Below are positions 9,484-17,773 of a stretch of DNA of 64,000 nt, piece after piece. Source of the DNA: Lysinibacillus sp. BPa_S21 (GTDB lineage Bacteria > Bacillota > Bacilli > Bacillales_A > Planococcaceae). Position numbers and translations under genes: made by a program. Every line of letters begins with the position of its first letter. Within the stretch, counting starts at the first letter, position 1. The notes under the pieces are model-generated. The model was given only the letters and a program-made list of their open reading frames with translations, was not told the DNA's origin and did no database searches. The stretch is taken from positions 168,419 to 232,418 of the forward strand of contig NZ_JALIRS010000007.1 of assembly GCF_023337795.1 (NCBI RefSeq), read 5' to 3'.

Positions 9484-9487
9484 AATA

Positions 9488-9530
9488 AAAATGCGAAAAT
9501 GCTGTTATATCAACATTTTCGCATTTTTTT
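9488..9530. terminator. Bidirectional terminator between convergent genes
   Basis: AAATGCGAAAATG pairs with CATTTTCGCATTT and is flanked by T on one side and A on the other, so it can end both the aldo/keto reductase transcript and the leftward detoxification operon. Confidence 0.85.
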
Positions 9531-10146
9531 ATTCTGGACGTTCTATCGCAAATATATCACCAATCTTTGCGTAATTCGAACCAGCTAATCTACTAACGGC
9601 TTTTAGTTCTCTTGGATCAATTCGCCCTTCATTATAAATGGCCTCATCTATATGATATTGTACGACTTCACCAATAAACAAATCGCCTGTCTGCTCGTCC
9701 CCATTCATTAAAGGAATTGCCTGTACTAAACGGCATTCCATTCGAACCTTTGCCTCTTGAATACCCGGTACAGATATAAGCTGGCTATCGGCTAATGTAA
9801 ATTGAGCTCGATCAATTTCGCTTTCTGTTACAGGTAAGGAAGCGGCTGTTTCATTCACCTGCTTCACATTATCCTCATCTACAATATGCACAACAAATTG
9901 TTGCTGATGATGGATATGGCGAGCAGTATCTTTTAAGCGCCCATTTGGTCTTTGAACCGCCAGAGAAATCATCGGTGGATTTGATGACACAATATTAAAG
10001 AAACTAAAAGGTGCGCCATTGATGACCCCTTGCTCTGACTTGGTCGTAACAAAAGCAATTGGTCTCGGAATAATGCTACCAATTAATAATTTATAGTTTT
10101 CACGCTCAGTATTTTTTGTAGGATCAATCGAAATCAAACGACTCAT
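9529..10146 (-). CDS. Flavin reductase-like FMN-binding protein
   Basis: 205 aa split-barrel flavoprotein. IIPRPIAFVTTKSEQG and INGAPFSFFNIVSSNPPMI are the FMN-contacting motifs of the flavin-reductase-like (DIM6/NTAB) family, and DPRELKAVSRLAGSNYAKIG closes the domain. It probably reduces a flavin or quinone-like substrate with NAD(P)H in the cytosol. It is the last gene of a three-gene leftward operon behind an MhqR-type operator, 5 bp after the dioxygenase stop. AGGAGG precedes the ATG. The role in electrophile defence is inferred from the operon. Confidence 0.8.
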   Translation of the reverse strand: MSRLISIDPTKNTERENYKLLIGSIIPRPIAFVTTKSEQGVINGAPFSFFNIVSSNPPMISLAVQRPNGRLKDTARHIHHQQQFVVHIVDEDNVKQVNETAASLPVTESEIDRAQFTLADSQLISVPGIQEAKVRMECRLVQAIPLMNGDEQTGDLFIGEVVQYHIDEAIYNEGRIDPRELKAVSRLAGSNYAKIGDIFAIERPE

Positions 10147-10151
10147 CCTCC

Positions 10152-11090
10152 TTAATCAAGCACACGCACTTCAATCGGAATTAATGTTCTTTCTAATTGT
10201 TCACGATGCTGTTCGTATTGAGCTGGTAACATTAATTGGCTACCCATAGTTTCAGGTGTTTCATCATGAGCGAATCCAGGTGGATCTGTCGCAATTTCAA
10301 ATAAAATCTCACCAGGTTCACGGAAATAAATCGCATTAAAATAATTACGATCTTTCACTTCAGTTACATGTTGTCCATGATTCATGACATACTCTTGCCA
10401 TTCTAGATGATCCGCATTATCCTGGGCTCTCCAGGCAATATGATGAACCGTTCCGACTCCCATTTGACCACGCATACCAGGAACAACTTTTAAATCTACC
10501 GTATTGCCGATATCTGCGCTGGATTTATAACGAGTATACTCGCCTTCCGTTGCTACTTCCTCAAGCCCCATGACTTCAGTTAAGACCTTTGCCGTTTCTT
10601 CAGGGTGACTCGAATAAAGTGTTGCACCACCAAATCCTTTAATCGCCACCTCAGGAGTTACTTCGCCAAATGTCCATTCATTCCATTCACCTTCCGCACG
10701 TGCCACTAATTCAATATGAAGTCCGTGTGGATCATCAAATTGTATTACTTGTTCACCAAAGCGTTCAGCTTTTTGGAATGGAATAGCGAATTTCGCAAGT
10801 CGATTAATCCAAAAAGGTAGTGCTCCCTCTGGTACAACATACGTAGTGACACCAACTTGACCATCACCAATGCGACCTTGATAAGCATCTGCCCATGGGA
10901 AGAATGTAATAATTGTCCCCGGTTTACCACCTTTGTTACCGAAGTAAAGATGATATGTGCCTGGGTCATCGAAGTTTACTGTTTGTTTAACTAAACGTAA
11001 ACCTAATACACCCGCATAAAAATCAATATTTTCTTGTGGATGCCCTACAATGGCAGTGATATGGTGAATACCCGCAGTATGTTTTTTCAT
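10152..11090 (-). CDS. Ring-cleaving dioxygenase, MhqO/MhqE-like
   Basis: 312 aa with two vicinal-oxygen-chelate (glyoxalase-fold) modules. The first opens GIHHITAIVGHPQENIDFYA, supplying a metal-ligand His; the second has GTVHHIAWRAQDN and ends ILFEIATDPPGF with the ligand Glu. The pattern matches the putative hydroquinone dioxygenases MhqO and MhqE of B. subtilis. The ATG at 11090 (AAAGGGA upstream) starts the conserved protein; the frame extends 12 codons further without support. It is the middle gene of the operon, 73 bp after the FMN reductase gene. It probably opens hydroquinone rings. Confidence 0.85.
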   Translation of the reverse strand: MKKHTAGIHHITAIVGHPQENIDFYAGVLGLRLVKQTVNFDDPGTYHLYFGNKGGKPGTIITFFPWADAYQGRIGDGQVGVTTYVVPEGALPFWINRLAKFAIPFQKAERFGEQVIQFDDPHGLHIELVARAEGEWNEWTFGEVTPEVAIKGFGGATLYSSHPEETAKVLTEVMGLEEVATEGEYTRYKSSADIGNTVDLKVVPGMRGQMGVGTVHHIAWRAQDNADHLEWQEYVMNHGQHVTEVKDRNYFNAIYFREPGEILFEIATDPPGFAHDETPETMGSQLMLPAQYEQHREQLERTLIPIEVRVLD

Positions 11091-11163
11091 GTTAACAGTC
11101 CCTTTCATGATAAATGTATTTCTCACCTATACTTTATCCAATAACGTTCTACCTCAATCTTGA

Positions 11164-11757
11164 TTAACGAATTGTATATAAAGCTTTTGACCAAGGAATT
11201 AATTGATCTAACATTTGGTTAACAGAATCTGTTTGTACTTCTTTTGGTTTGAAGTCAGTACCATTTTCAAAGTCTGTGAATAGTGACAATGCTGGATGTA
11301 CACGTACATCTGCAATTAAAAGTTCACCCATAATACCACGTAAATGTTCAGCTGCACGTGCACCACCTACAGAACCATACGATACAATACCTGCAGCTTT
11401 GTTATTCCATTCTACACGTAAATAATCTAGTGCATTTTTGAGAGCACCTGTAATAGAGTGATTGTACTCTTGTACGATAAATACAAATCCATCTTGTTTT
11501 GTAACAATTTCTGACCAAGCTTGAGCGCCTGAAGCGTCTTGTCCTGGTTCACCTAGTAAAGGTAATTTGTAATCTGCAATATCAATAATTGTATAGTTAG
11601 CATCGCCTCGTTGATCTGCGATTTCTTTTACCCATTGTGCTACTTGTGGACTAACACGACCTTCACGTGTTGATCCGATAATAATCCCGATATTTAATTC
11701 TGCCATTGTTTTTTCCTCCTCTTTTTTTGAAGCAAATAATTTATTTAAAAAACCCAT
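11164..11757 (-). CDS. NADPH-dependent FMN reductase / azo- or quinone reductase
   Basis: 197 aa from the ATG at 11757, or 180 aa from the ATG at 11706. Both starts have a good ribosome-binding site (AAGGAGG, 8 nt; GAGGAGG, about 8 nt). The core is a flavodoxin-like fold with the phosphate-binding IGIIIGSTREGRVSPQV and QEYNHSITGALKNALDYL plus SYGSVGGARAAEHLRG around the flavin. Family members such as B. subtilis Azr usually start near the second ATG; the first adds a lysine/glutamate-rich 17-residue leader. The enzyme gives two-electron reduction of quinones or azo compounds. It heads the operon next to the MhqR-type box. Confidence 0.85.
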   Translation of the reverse strand: MGFLNKLFASKKEEEKTMAELNIGIIIGSTREGRVSPQVAQWVKEIADQRGDANYTIIDIADYKLPLLGEPGQDASGAQAWSEIVTKQDGFVFIVQEYNHSITGALKNALDYLRVEWNNKAAGIVSYGSVGGARAAEHLRGIMGELLIADVRVHPALSLFTDFENGTDFKPKEVQTDSVNQMLDQLIPWSKALYTIR

Positions 11758-11821
11758 TATGATTACCTCCTTATGATGAAAAGTAAAACTTTTCTACATG
11801 GATTAAAAGGTTCGAATTCAT

Positions 11822-11856
11822 TTATCTTGAATTTAGTTATCTTGAATTCGAGATAA
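11822..11856 (-). promoter_or_regulatory. MhqR-type operator plus upstream half-site
   Basis: TTATCTTGAATTCGAGATAA (11837-11856) is a palindrome with a single mismatched pair. It matches the inverted repeat known upstream of MhqR-controlled genes in B. subtilis (ATCTcgaAtTCgAGAT). A second half-site TTATCTTGAATTTAG lies directly beside it (11822-11836). It lies 80 bp before the FMN reductase start. No mhqR gene is in the window. Confidence 0.8.
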
Positions 11857-11908
11857 TAATAACACGACGGTTTAATTTACGTCAACAAGTTTGTTTAATG
11901 TTTTAAAA

Positions 11909-11944
11909 AAAGCAGAGATGTTATCATAAAAACATCTCTGCTTT
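11909..11944 (-). terminator. Hairpin, terminator-like
   Basis: A 14-bp stem (AAAGCAGAGATGTT with AACATCTCTGCTTT) around an 8-nt loop; leftward it continues into T-rich DNA. It would end transcripts arriving from the yunG side before the mhq operon promoter. Confidence 0.65.
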
Positions 11945-11959
11945 GCTTAATTAATATAG

Positions 11960-12151
11960 CTCATCACTATAACGAGTGGTTGATTTCCGTTCCGACTGGG
12001 CGCTTTCCTGGGGGCGTCCGATGAGCCGCTTCACTCGCGTTGCTCGCTCCAGGGTCTCATCTGTGACGCTGATCCCCCAAGGAGTCGCCCAGTCTCCACT
12101 CCAATCAACTTATTTTACATCACATATACCATCCCCAACTTTTGGTGAGTA
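11960..12151. repeat. Dispersed fold-back repeat, copy R1
   Basis: It shares with the other copies an outer pair TCATCACYA...AACTTTTGGTGA, an inner inverted repeat starting GTTGATTTCCGTTCC and ending CACTCCAATCAAC, and GGGCGCTTTCCTGGGGGCG opposing CCAAGGAGTCGCCC. This copy lacks the middle hairpin insert of R2 and R3. It has no open frame of its own. Its right end overlaps the 3' part of the yunG pseudogene. Confidence 0.85.
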
Positions 12152-12458
12152 GCTTTAAATTCAAAAATAAACAAAGGTGGATTTTCATCTGGAATAACAC
12201 TTTCGCTCCCTAGCTCTTTCTTAAATTTGTTCGAAAATTGTTCTTGTGTAAAATCCTTTCTTTCCCCATTTAGGATATTATAGAAATGCCAACCTTCATC
12301 AAGCCACGTTTTATAGATTTCGCCTCTAAGAATATTATTTACAACTAATGCTGTGACTCCGCATTGGCCTTTTGCAGGATTATCTATACTCCATTTTGAG
12401 CTAGATTGAATGGACCAGGATTTTTTAAAGCTCTTAACACTTCATTTTCTGTATACAT
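12115..12458 (-). pseudogene. yunG: yunG-like gene with frameshift
   Basis: From an ATG at 12458 (AAGGA 9 nt upstream) the frame reads MYTENEVLRALKN and then stops early. After a shift at the T6 run 12421-12426 (A6 on the coding strand) it continues SWSIQSSSKWSIDNPAKGQC, GVTALVVNN, WHFYNILNGERKDFT, a clear match to the YunG family (about 115 aa). One extra A would restore the frame. The last dozen codons, to the stop at 12115, are made from repeat R1 DNA. The function of YunG is unknown. The gene follows an acetyltransferase gene by 21 bp and was probably cotranscribed with it. A sequencing error in the homopolymer is possible. Confidence 0.75.
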
Positions 12459-12479
12459 TCTTCAGCGTCCTTTTCTACC

Positions 12480-13118
12480 TTAATATGGGATGTCATCGAT
12501 TTTAATAGGCGTTGTTCTACCTAAAAGCCAATCATCTTTGATTGCACCATAAACAATACTATCTGTTACAGTACCATCTGCGTTCTCCCAAGCATTTCTT
12601 AAATAGCCCTCTTTTACAAAGCCAGCTTTCGCAAAACATTTCCTCATTCCTATATTATCAACTCTCGTATAACCTTCGATACGAATCTTATCTTTTTCTC
12701 CAAACAGGTAATCTTGTAACCAACGGAGGATTTTTACTCCGTATCCTTTTCCTCTATAACGCGTATCTAAACGGATATCGAATAACGGGATCGTATCACT
12801 TATATCATGAATGATAATAATCCCGACCTTTTCTTCATTATCAATTAGCCAATGTGTTTCCCGATCGCTATGATAGTATCCTTCTGCATACGCTTTTCGA
12901 ACGGATTCTTCTTTTAAATTTTGATCGGTATGATAAATCCACTTATTTTGAGTTAATAATTCTACCAAATTTTCTATTTCATCTTCGAATAGTTTATAGT
13001 CCAATTCGTATAATCTCCCGAAAGTTTTGATTTTGAAGTGTAAAAGGGAAGTCATCATATGCAAAACATCATATACTGCTTTTAAAAACAATGTTCTTTC
13101 GAATAGTATACACAACAA
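12480..13118 (-). CDS. GNAT-family N-acetyltransferase
   Basis: Up to 212 aa. The GNAT core is seen in FDIRLDTRYRGKGYGVKILR (acetyl-CoA loop RGKGYG) and RVDNIGMRKCFAKAGFVKEG, typical of RimJ/RimL-like enzymes. The true start is uncertain: the conserved part begins around GRLYELDYKLFEDEI (about residue 34), and a TTG there at about 13001 has GGGAG upstream, whereas the longer N-terminus looks untypical and has no ribosome-binding site. It precedes the yunG pseudogene in the same direction. Substrate unknown. Confidence 0.7.
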   Translation of the reverse strand: MLCILFERTLFLKAVYDVLHMMTSLLHFKIKTFGRLYELDYKLFEDEIENLVELLTQNKWIYHTDQNLKEESVRKAYAEGYYHSDRETHWLIDNEEKVGIIIIHDISDTIPLFDIRLDTRYRGKGYGVKILRWLQDYLFGEKDKIRIEGYTRVDNIGMRKCFAKAGFVKEGYLRNAWENADGTVTDSIVYGAIKDDWLLGRTTPIKIDDIPY

Positions 13119-13211
13119 ATATCATATACTATGAAAAAGTGTATATTTTTGTTAAATTTAATTTTTGGATTAAAGGTCATGATTATGAAAGAAAAATTTC
13201 GGAGGAAATAG

Positions 13212-14690
13212 GTGAAAACAACAATGAAAAAAAGTTCCCTTTATAAAACTATATTAATATGTTTAATATTAATTCCACTCTATCTATTTCAACCAGTCTC
13301 ACAAATCTCCGCAAAAGAAGCAGGACGAGACATTAAGAGTACTATAGATAAGTATGTTGAAAAATTTTTAGAAGAGCAGCGAATTCCAGGGGCATCTATT
13401 GCTATTGTTCATAAAAATGATATCTATTATTCCAAATCGTGGGGCGTAACCGGAGAATCTAAAGAAAAGGTAACTGCTGAAACTCCATTTGTAGTCGGCT
13501 CTATTAGTAAATCATTGACAGGCTTAGGCATCATGAGGCTGGTTGATGCAGGCATCATTCAATTAGATGACCCCGTGCAAAAGTATATGCCGTGGTTTAC
13601 CCTGCAAGATCAACAAGCCGCTTCTCAAATAACAATTAAACAGTTACTTACGCAAACAAGTGGGATAAGCACTTATTCTGGCTTAGCTATATCGGACAAG
13701 GAATCGAAAGATTTAAGTGCTATAAAGGACAATGTAGAAAGCTTATCGAATGTGAAGCTGACTGCTGCTCCTGGAGAAAAACATCAGTATAGTAATGCTA
13801 ACTTTTCTATTCTTGGCGCTCTCATCGAAGAAGTGACCCATCAAACATTTTCTGAATTTATGGAGGAACAAGTTTTTTCTCCATTAGGGATGAAAAATGC
13901 AGCCGCTAATAGTAGCATGGCCTATGAAAAAGGATACTTATCTGGCTATCAATCATGGCTCGGTCACCCTGTAAAAAGTGCAGTCACATATGATAATGGT
14001 GGGACACCATATGGATATATTACTGCAAGTGCATCAGATATGGTGCAGTATATTAATCTTCTAAGTCAACATGAGCATAACAATTTTTTGAGCAAAAATG
14101 CGATAAACCTTTATATATCGCCATTGGTTCAAACTAGTAAGTATCGATATTACGGCCTAGGTGTACGAATCTCATATCCAGAATCTAAAGAAGAGATGAT
14201 ATGGCATTCCGGTTCAAATCCTGACGCACGCTCAGAAGTATTTTATCTACCTGAAACCGATTGGGGCGGTGTGATTCTCACTAATAAAAGTCATATATTA
14301 GAGGAAGAGTCACTTCTATACTTGAAACAAGGGATTATCGATATTTTAAAAGGAAAAGAGCCCGTTGACGCACCTCCATATAAACCAACATTTCAAGTCA
14401 TAACAATTGCTATAATATGTTTACTTTTTGTGATGTTTATCTATCTTCTATTAAAGGTTAAAACGAGTAAAAGAAGAGTGTCGGGTATATTCGGTTTTTT
14501 ACTTTTAGTTTTGGCCATAATCACCATTCCATTATTAAGCTATAACACAGAAACACCTTGGCACACTATTCGATATTTTGCTCCTGATATTGCATTTTTG
14601 GCCATAGCCCTGGTGACCCTTTTATCATTGAATGGCTTATTATCTATATATATTTCGGTTAAACGACGACAAAAAAGACAACTTCTCTAA
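13212..14690 (+). CDS. Membrane-anchored serine hydrolase of the beta-lactamase/PBP fold
   Basis: 492 aa. The GTG start has GGAGG 6 nt upstream. An N-terminal signal segment (about residues 8-32) leads to a class C beta-lactamase/PBP4*-like domain with the nucleophile motif SISK (in VVGSISKSLTG), the YSN triad (KHQYSNANFSI) and a late HSGSNP motif. Three more hydrophobic helices follow (about 395-480), so the catalytic domain is outside and anchored at both ends. Such proteins are esterases, D-amino-acid peptidases or penicillin-binding proteins; the activity cannot be fixed. It stands alone, ending in a hairpin that overlaps its stop codon. Confidence 0.8.
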   Translation: MKTTMKKSSLYKTILICLILIPLYLFQPVSQISAKEAGRDIKSTIDKYVEKFLEEQRIPGASIAIVHKNDIYYSKSWGVTGESKEKVTAETPFVVGSISKSLTGLGIMRLVDAGIIQLDDPVQKYMPWFTLQDQQAASQITIKQLLTQTSGISTYSGLAISDKESKDLSAIKDNVESLSNVKLTAAPGEKHQYSNANFSILGALIEEVTHQTFSEFMEEQVFSPLGMKNAAANSSMAYEKGYLSGYQSWLGHPVKSAVTYDNGGTPYGYITASASDMVQYINLLSQHEHNNFLSKNAINLYISPLVQTSKYRYYGLGVRISYPESKEEMIWHSGSNPDARSEVFYLPETDWGGVILTNKSHILEEESLLYLKQGIIDILKGKEPVDAPPYKPTFQVITIAIICLLFVMFIYLLLKVKTSKRRVSGIFGFLLLVLAIITIPLLSYNTETPWHTIRYFAPDIAFLAIALVTLLSLNGLLSIYISVKRRQKRQLL

Positions 14691-14708
14691 GTAGGAGTTG
14701 TCTTTTGT
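14673..14708 (+). terminator. Terminator overlapping the hydrolase stop
   Basis: AAAAGACAACT (14673-14683) pairs with AGTTGTCTTTT (14696-14706). The stop codon lies in the loop. Confidence 0.75.
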
Positions 14709-14733
14709 ATGATCGGGAAAAAGGTTATATTGA

Positions 14734-15297
14734 TTATTCATTGCCCTGACCATAGTCCGCTTCCGAGGCCATAGCGTCTGTTTTCGTAACATGTACCGTA
14801 CCGAACGGATGGTTTGGAGGAGCGTATATTGAATAAAGTTTTAGTGGCACATTCCCTGTATTCGTGACGTTATGCCATGTTCCAGCAGGCACTACTACAG
14901 CATAATTTTCATTGACCTTTCTTTCATAGTTTAAATTATTTTTACTTGGGCCCATTTGAGCAAGTCCCTCACCCTCTTCAATATATAACAATTGATCAAC
15001 ATTTGGGTGTACTTCTAAACCGATATTATCACCAACATTAATACTCATTAACGTAATCTGCAAATTTTTTCCCGTCCACAGAGCCGTACGATAAGTATCG
15101 TTTTGCTTCGCTGCACCTTCAAGATTGATGACAAGTGGCTGAGCCCCATAATCTTTTAATTCCATTCTTCCACCATCGGAAAAACGGGAAGGTTCCACTC
15201 TGTTCGCATACCCTACCTGATAAGGAGGTGGCCAATAAACAAGTTGCTCTCCATAGTTATACATAGGCACGTTTCCGTAATAAGGAATGTAGTACAT
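14734..15297 (-). CDS. Cupin-domain protein
   Basis: 187 aa. The N-terminal 35 residues are rich in Tyr and Pro (MYYIPYYGNVPMYNYGEQL), like spore-coat associated proteins. A single cupin barrel follows: motif 1 in GLEVHPNVDQLLYIEEGEG, with only one of the usual two histidines, and motif 2 in PAGTWHNVTNTGN. Cupins of this shape bind a metal and act as isomerases or as structural proteins. The ATG at 15297 has GAGGGG 9 nt upstream; the frame extends 7 codons further. It is monocistronic. Function unknown. Confidence 0.75.
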   Translation of the reverse strand: MYYIPYYGNVPMYNYGEQLVYWPPPYQVGYANRVEPSRFSDGGRMELKDYGAQPLVINLEGAAKQNDTYRTALWTGKNLQITLMSINVGDNIGLEVHPNVDQLLYIEEGEGLAQMGPSKNNLNYERKVNENYAVVVPAGTWHNVTNTGNVPLKLYSIYAPPNHPFGTVHVTKTDAMASEADYGQGNE

Positions 15298-15406
15298 TTT
15301 CTCAATCCCCTCACACATTATAAGGTTATCCTATGCAACTTGTTCTAGAAATGTACTTATACGTACTTCCATCCTATATACTGCTAAAATTAAACAATAT
15401 AATTTT

Positions 15407-15622
15407 TTACTCAAAAGTATCCTCAGCATACTCTAAAATATCACCAGGTTGGCAATCTAATGCTTTACAAATTGCATTTAACGTAGAAAAACGTATTGCC
15501 TTTACCTTCCCCGTTTTTAAATTCGATAAATTGACAATCGATATATCTACTGCTTCCGCAAGCTCACTTAATTGCATTTTCCTATCTGCCAATACACGAT
15601 CCAATCTCACGATAATCGTCAA
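15407..15622 (-). CDS. Small XRE-family regulator (YozG-like)
   Basis: 71 aa, almost entirely a helix-turn-helix domain: LDRVLADRKMQLSELAEAV followed by DISIVNLSNLKTGKVKAIRF and LNAICKALDCQPGDILEY, the Cro/CI-type signature. A TTG at 15622 with AGGA 9 nt upstream begins the conserved part; a GTG three codons earlier is too close to the same AGGA. It follows directly after a DUF2975 membrane-protein gene, a pairing that recurs in Firmicutes. It probably represses its own operon. Confidence 0.8.
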   Translation of the reverse strand: MTIIVRLDRVLADRKMQLSELAEAVDISIVNLSNLKTGKVKAIRFSTLNAICKALDCQPGDILEYAEDTFE

Positions 15623-15634
15623 TTTCTTCACTTC

Positions 15635-16273
15635 CTATACTGTTGCATCATACTCTTCTTGCAAAAAAGAGCCATATCTAAATATCCTACCAATTGTCCA
15701 AACTATAAAACTACATAGTAGTATGCTCCAATTTATATCAAAAAATCTAAAAGATACGGTTTGAATCCATTCAATATTGTCTAATTCATGATTATTTATA
15801 AGCATATGTAGTACCGTTGAAACTAGGTATGCTTGAACCGTATTACTTAAAACACTTAAAATTAACAAACTATATCCCACTAACTCTATTCTTTTACTAT
15901 TTCTGAGAGTAAATACATCCCCAACAATTGCCGATTTAACAAACTTCCATAATAAAATAAAAATTGACAGAACAATCAACGTAAAGATCATCAAAAGTAA
16001 CATTAATACGATTGCTTCACTTTTATCATAAATAAAATTACTCATTACATCTTTATTAAGAAAAACAGTCATTCCATTAAAATTAAAAGAAATGTCAATG
16101 TTAGAATCTAAAACCCATTTAATAATCTTCTCACCCGAGACTGTTAATGCTACAACGAATAAACCAAAGAGTACTAAAACACATGATGATATGATGCTTA
16201 TAGTAGCGATTAATAATACATTTAATATTCTCAAACTCATCTTCATAGTACGAATTGCTAAAGATTGATCCAT
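15635..16273 (-). CDS. DUF2975 membrane protein
   Basis: 212 aa with four hydrophobic segments (about residues 12-42, 82-112, 130-160 and 175-200), matching DUF2975 proteins such as YoaS. The gene is 12 bp upstream of a small XRE regulator, the usual partner. The function is unknown; the pairing suggests a membrane signal controlling a DNA-binding protein. The ATG at 16273 is preferred over the upstream GTG at 16288 because GGAG abuts the GTG, though its spacing to the ATG is long (about 13 nt). Confidence 0.75.
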   Translation of the reverse strand: MDQSLAIRTMKMSLRILNVLLIATISIISSCVLVLFGLFVVALTVSGEKIIKWVLDSNIDISFNFNGMTVFLNKDVMSNFIYDKSEAIVLMLLLMIFTLIVLSIFILLWKFVKSAIVGDVFTLRNSKRIELVGYSLLILSVLSNTVQAYLVSTVLHMLINNHELDNIEWIQTVSFRFFDINWSILLCSFIVWTIGRIFRYGSFLQEEYDATV

Positions 16274-16584
16274 AACTGCTGCTAACACTCCTTATCATTT
16301 GTTTTAAAGATATCCCTTCCCCCAATTCACATCCTCTTTTTAAAACAACTCTAACGGTCTAATTTTAAGTTCGGATATAGTATATATTATAAGCTGATTT
16401 CAGCTTGATTCCACATAACTGTTTAATAGCAGCGATTATTTTCAATTCGACTTTTTCTCTAATAAAGGACATACTAACAAGTATAGATTTATCATAAACG
16501 AACATTCCAAAAAGTATATAAAATGTCTAGAACTTGATATAGTATGTATTTAGGAAAAAATCAATTTGTTGTGGTGGTGTATAT

Positions 16585-17424
16585 ATGAAGAAGTTCAGTA
16601 TGGATTTTTTAATGCTTACGGTCGGAGCGCTGTTATTTGCACTGGCGGTAAACTTATTTGTTATACCTAATGATTTAGGTGAAGGTGGCGTAACGGGTGT
16701 AACAATCATCTTCTATTATTTGTTTGGATGGTCGCCAAGTATTGTGAGCCTTTTGTTAAACGCAGCTTTATTGGTAGTCGGCTATAAATTTTTAAGTAGA
16801 CAAACAACTATTTATACGATTATTGCCGTTTCCCTCCATTCACTGTTTTTACATTTAACAGAGTCTTGGTCAATTTCTTCAAATGAAATTATCGTGAATA
16901 CTATTTTTGGTGGCGTGTTCGCTGGAGTTGGCATAGGCTTAATTATAAGAGTTGGTGGAACAACAGCAGGTTCCACAATCTTAGCTAGAATGACGAACAA
17001 ATATTTAGGCTGGAGTATTAGTTACGGTTTATTGTTTTTTGATTTAATTGTAGCTTTTTCATCGTACTTTATTATCGGGGCAGAAGCATTAATGCTTACT
17101 ATTATTATGCTGTATGTTGGAACAAAGGTGATGGAGTTTGTTATTGAAGGTGTAAACCCGAAAAAGGCCGTTACGATTATTTCGAAAAAGCCAGAAGAGA
17201 TTGCCAGTCATGTGAACGGTTTTATGAATCGAGGCGTGACGGTTCTATCAGGCCATGGCTATTACACGAAGGAACAAAAAGAAATTCTGTATATTGTTAT
17301 TAGTAAACAAGAAGTTGTAAAACTAAAGAAAATTGTCAAAGAAATAGACAAGGATGCCTTTATTGCCATTCATGATGTACGAGATGTCTTTGGACATGGA
17401 TTTATTGAATTGTCTAAAGCTTAA
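16585..17424 (+). CDS. YitT-family membrane protein
   Basis: 279 aa. About five membrane helices fill residues 5-180, with the family segment FVIPNDLGEGGVTGVTIIFY and GVGIGLIIRVGGTTAGSTIL. A C-terminal soluble DUF2179 domain (about 190-275) includes VTVLSGHGYYTKEQKEILY and IHDVRDVFGHGF. Several paralogues are usual in bacilli and the family has been linked loosely to transport, without a defined substrate. GGTGGTG lies upstream of the ATG. It is a single-gene unit ending in a hairpin. Confidence 0.85.
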   Translation: MKKFSMDFLMLTVGALLFALAVNLFVIPNDLGEGGVTGVTIIFYYLFGWSPSIVSLLLNAALLVVGYKFLSRQTTIYTIIAVSLHSLFLHLTESWSISSNEIIVNTIFGGVFAGVGIGLIIRVGGTTAGSTILARMTNKYLGWSISYGLLFFDLIVAFSSYFIIGAEALMLTIIMLYVGTKVMEFVIEGVNPKKAVTIISKKPEEIASHVNGFMNRGVTVLSGHGYYTKEQKEILYIVISKQEVVKLKKIVKEIDKDAFIAIHDVRDVFGHGFIELSKA

Positions 17425-17436
17425 TTAGGCCACTGA

Positions 17437-17493
17437 GAAACACCTTTTGTTGAAAATGAGTTTAATCTCTTATCAACATAAAGGTGTTTTTTT
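17437..17493 (+). terminator. Terminator after the YitT gene
   Basis: AAACACCTTTTGTTGA pairs imperfectly with TCAACATAAAGGTGTTT and is followed by a T run. Confidence 0.75.
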
Positions 17494-17529
17494 CAATGCT
17501 ATTTTTAGACTCATACTTATCCAATTTGA

Positions 17530-17750
17530 TTATCACCACCATAACGAGTGGTTGATTTCCGTTCCGACTGGGCGCTTTCCTGGGGGCGTCCGATGAGCCG
17601 CTTCGCTTCGCTGCAGGGTCTCGGGCCAACAGGATGTTGGTCACGAAGGCGTTATCACAGGACGTGATGCATTTAGCCTTCGTTCCACTATATCGCTGGT
17701 CCCCAAGGAGTCGCCCAGTCTCCACTCCAATCAACTTATATGCATGGTTC
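17530..17750. repeat. Dispersed fold-back repeat, copy R2
   Basis: A full-length copy with the inner inverted repeat GTTGATTTCCGTTCC...CACTCCAATCAAC and a middle insert that itself folds: CCAACAGGATGTTGG, then CGAAGGCGTTATCAC opposing GTGATGCATTTAGCCTTCG. The right outer repeat is degraded. It ends about 25 bp from the ddl stop codon, so it lies in the 3' region of the ddlR-ddl transcript. The frame crossing it (17462-17752) is a by-product of the repeat. Confidence 0.85.
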
Positions 17751-17773
17751 ATTCTAAATTAATGATGAAGCCT

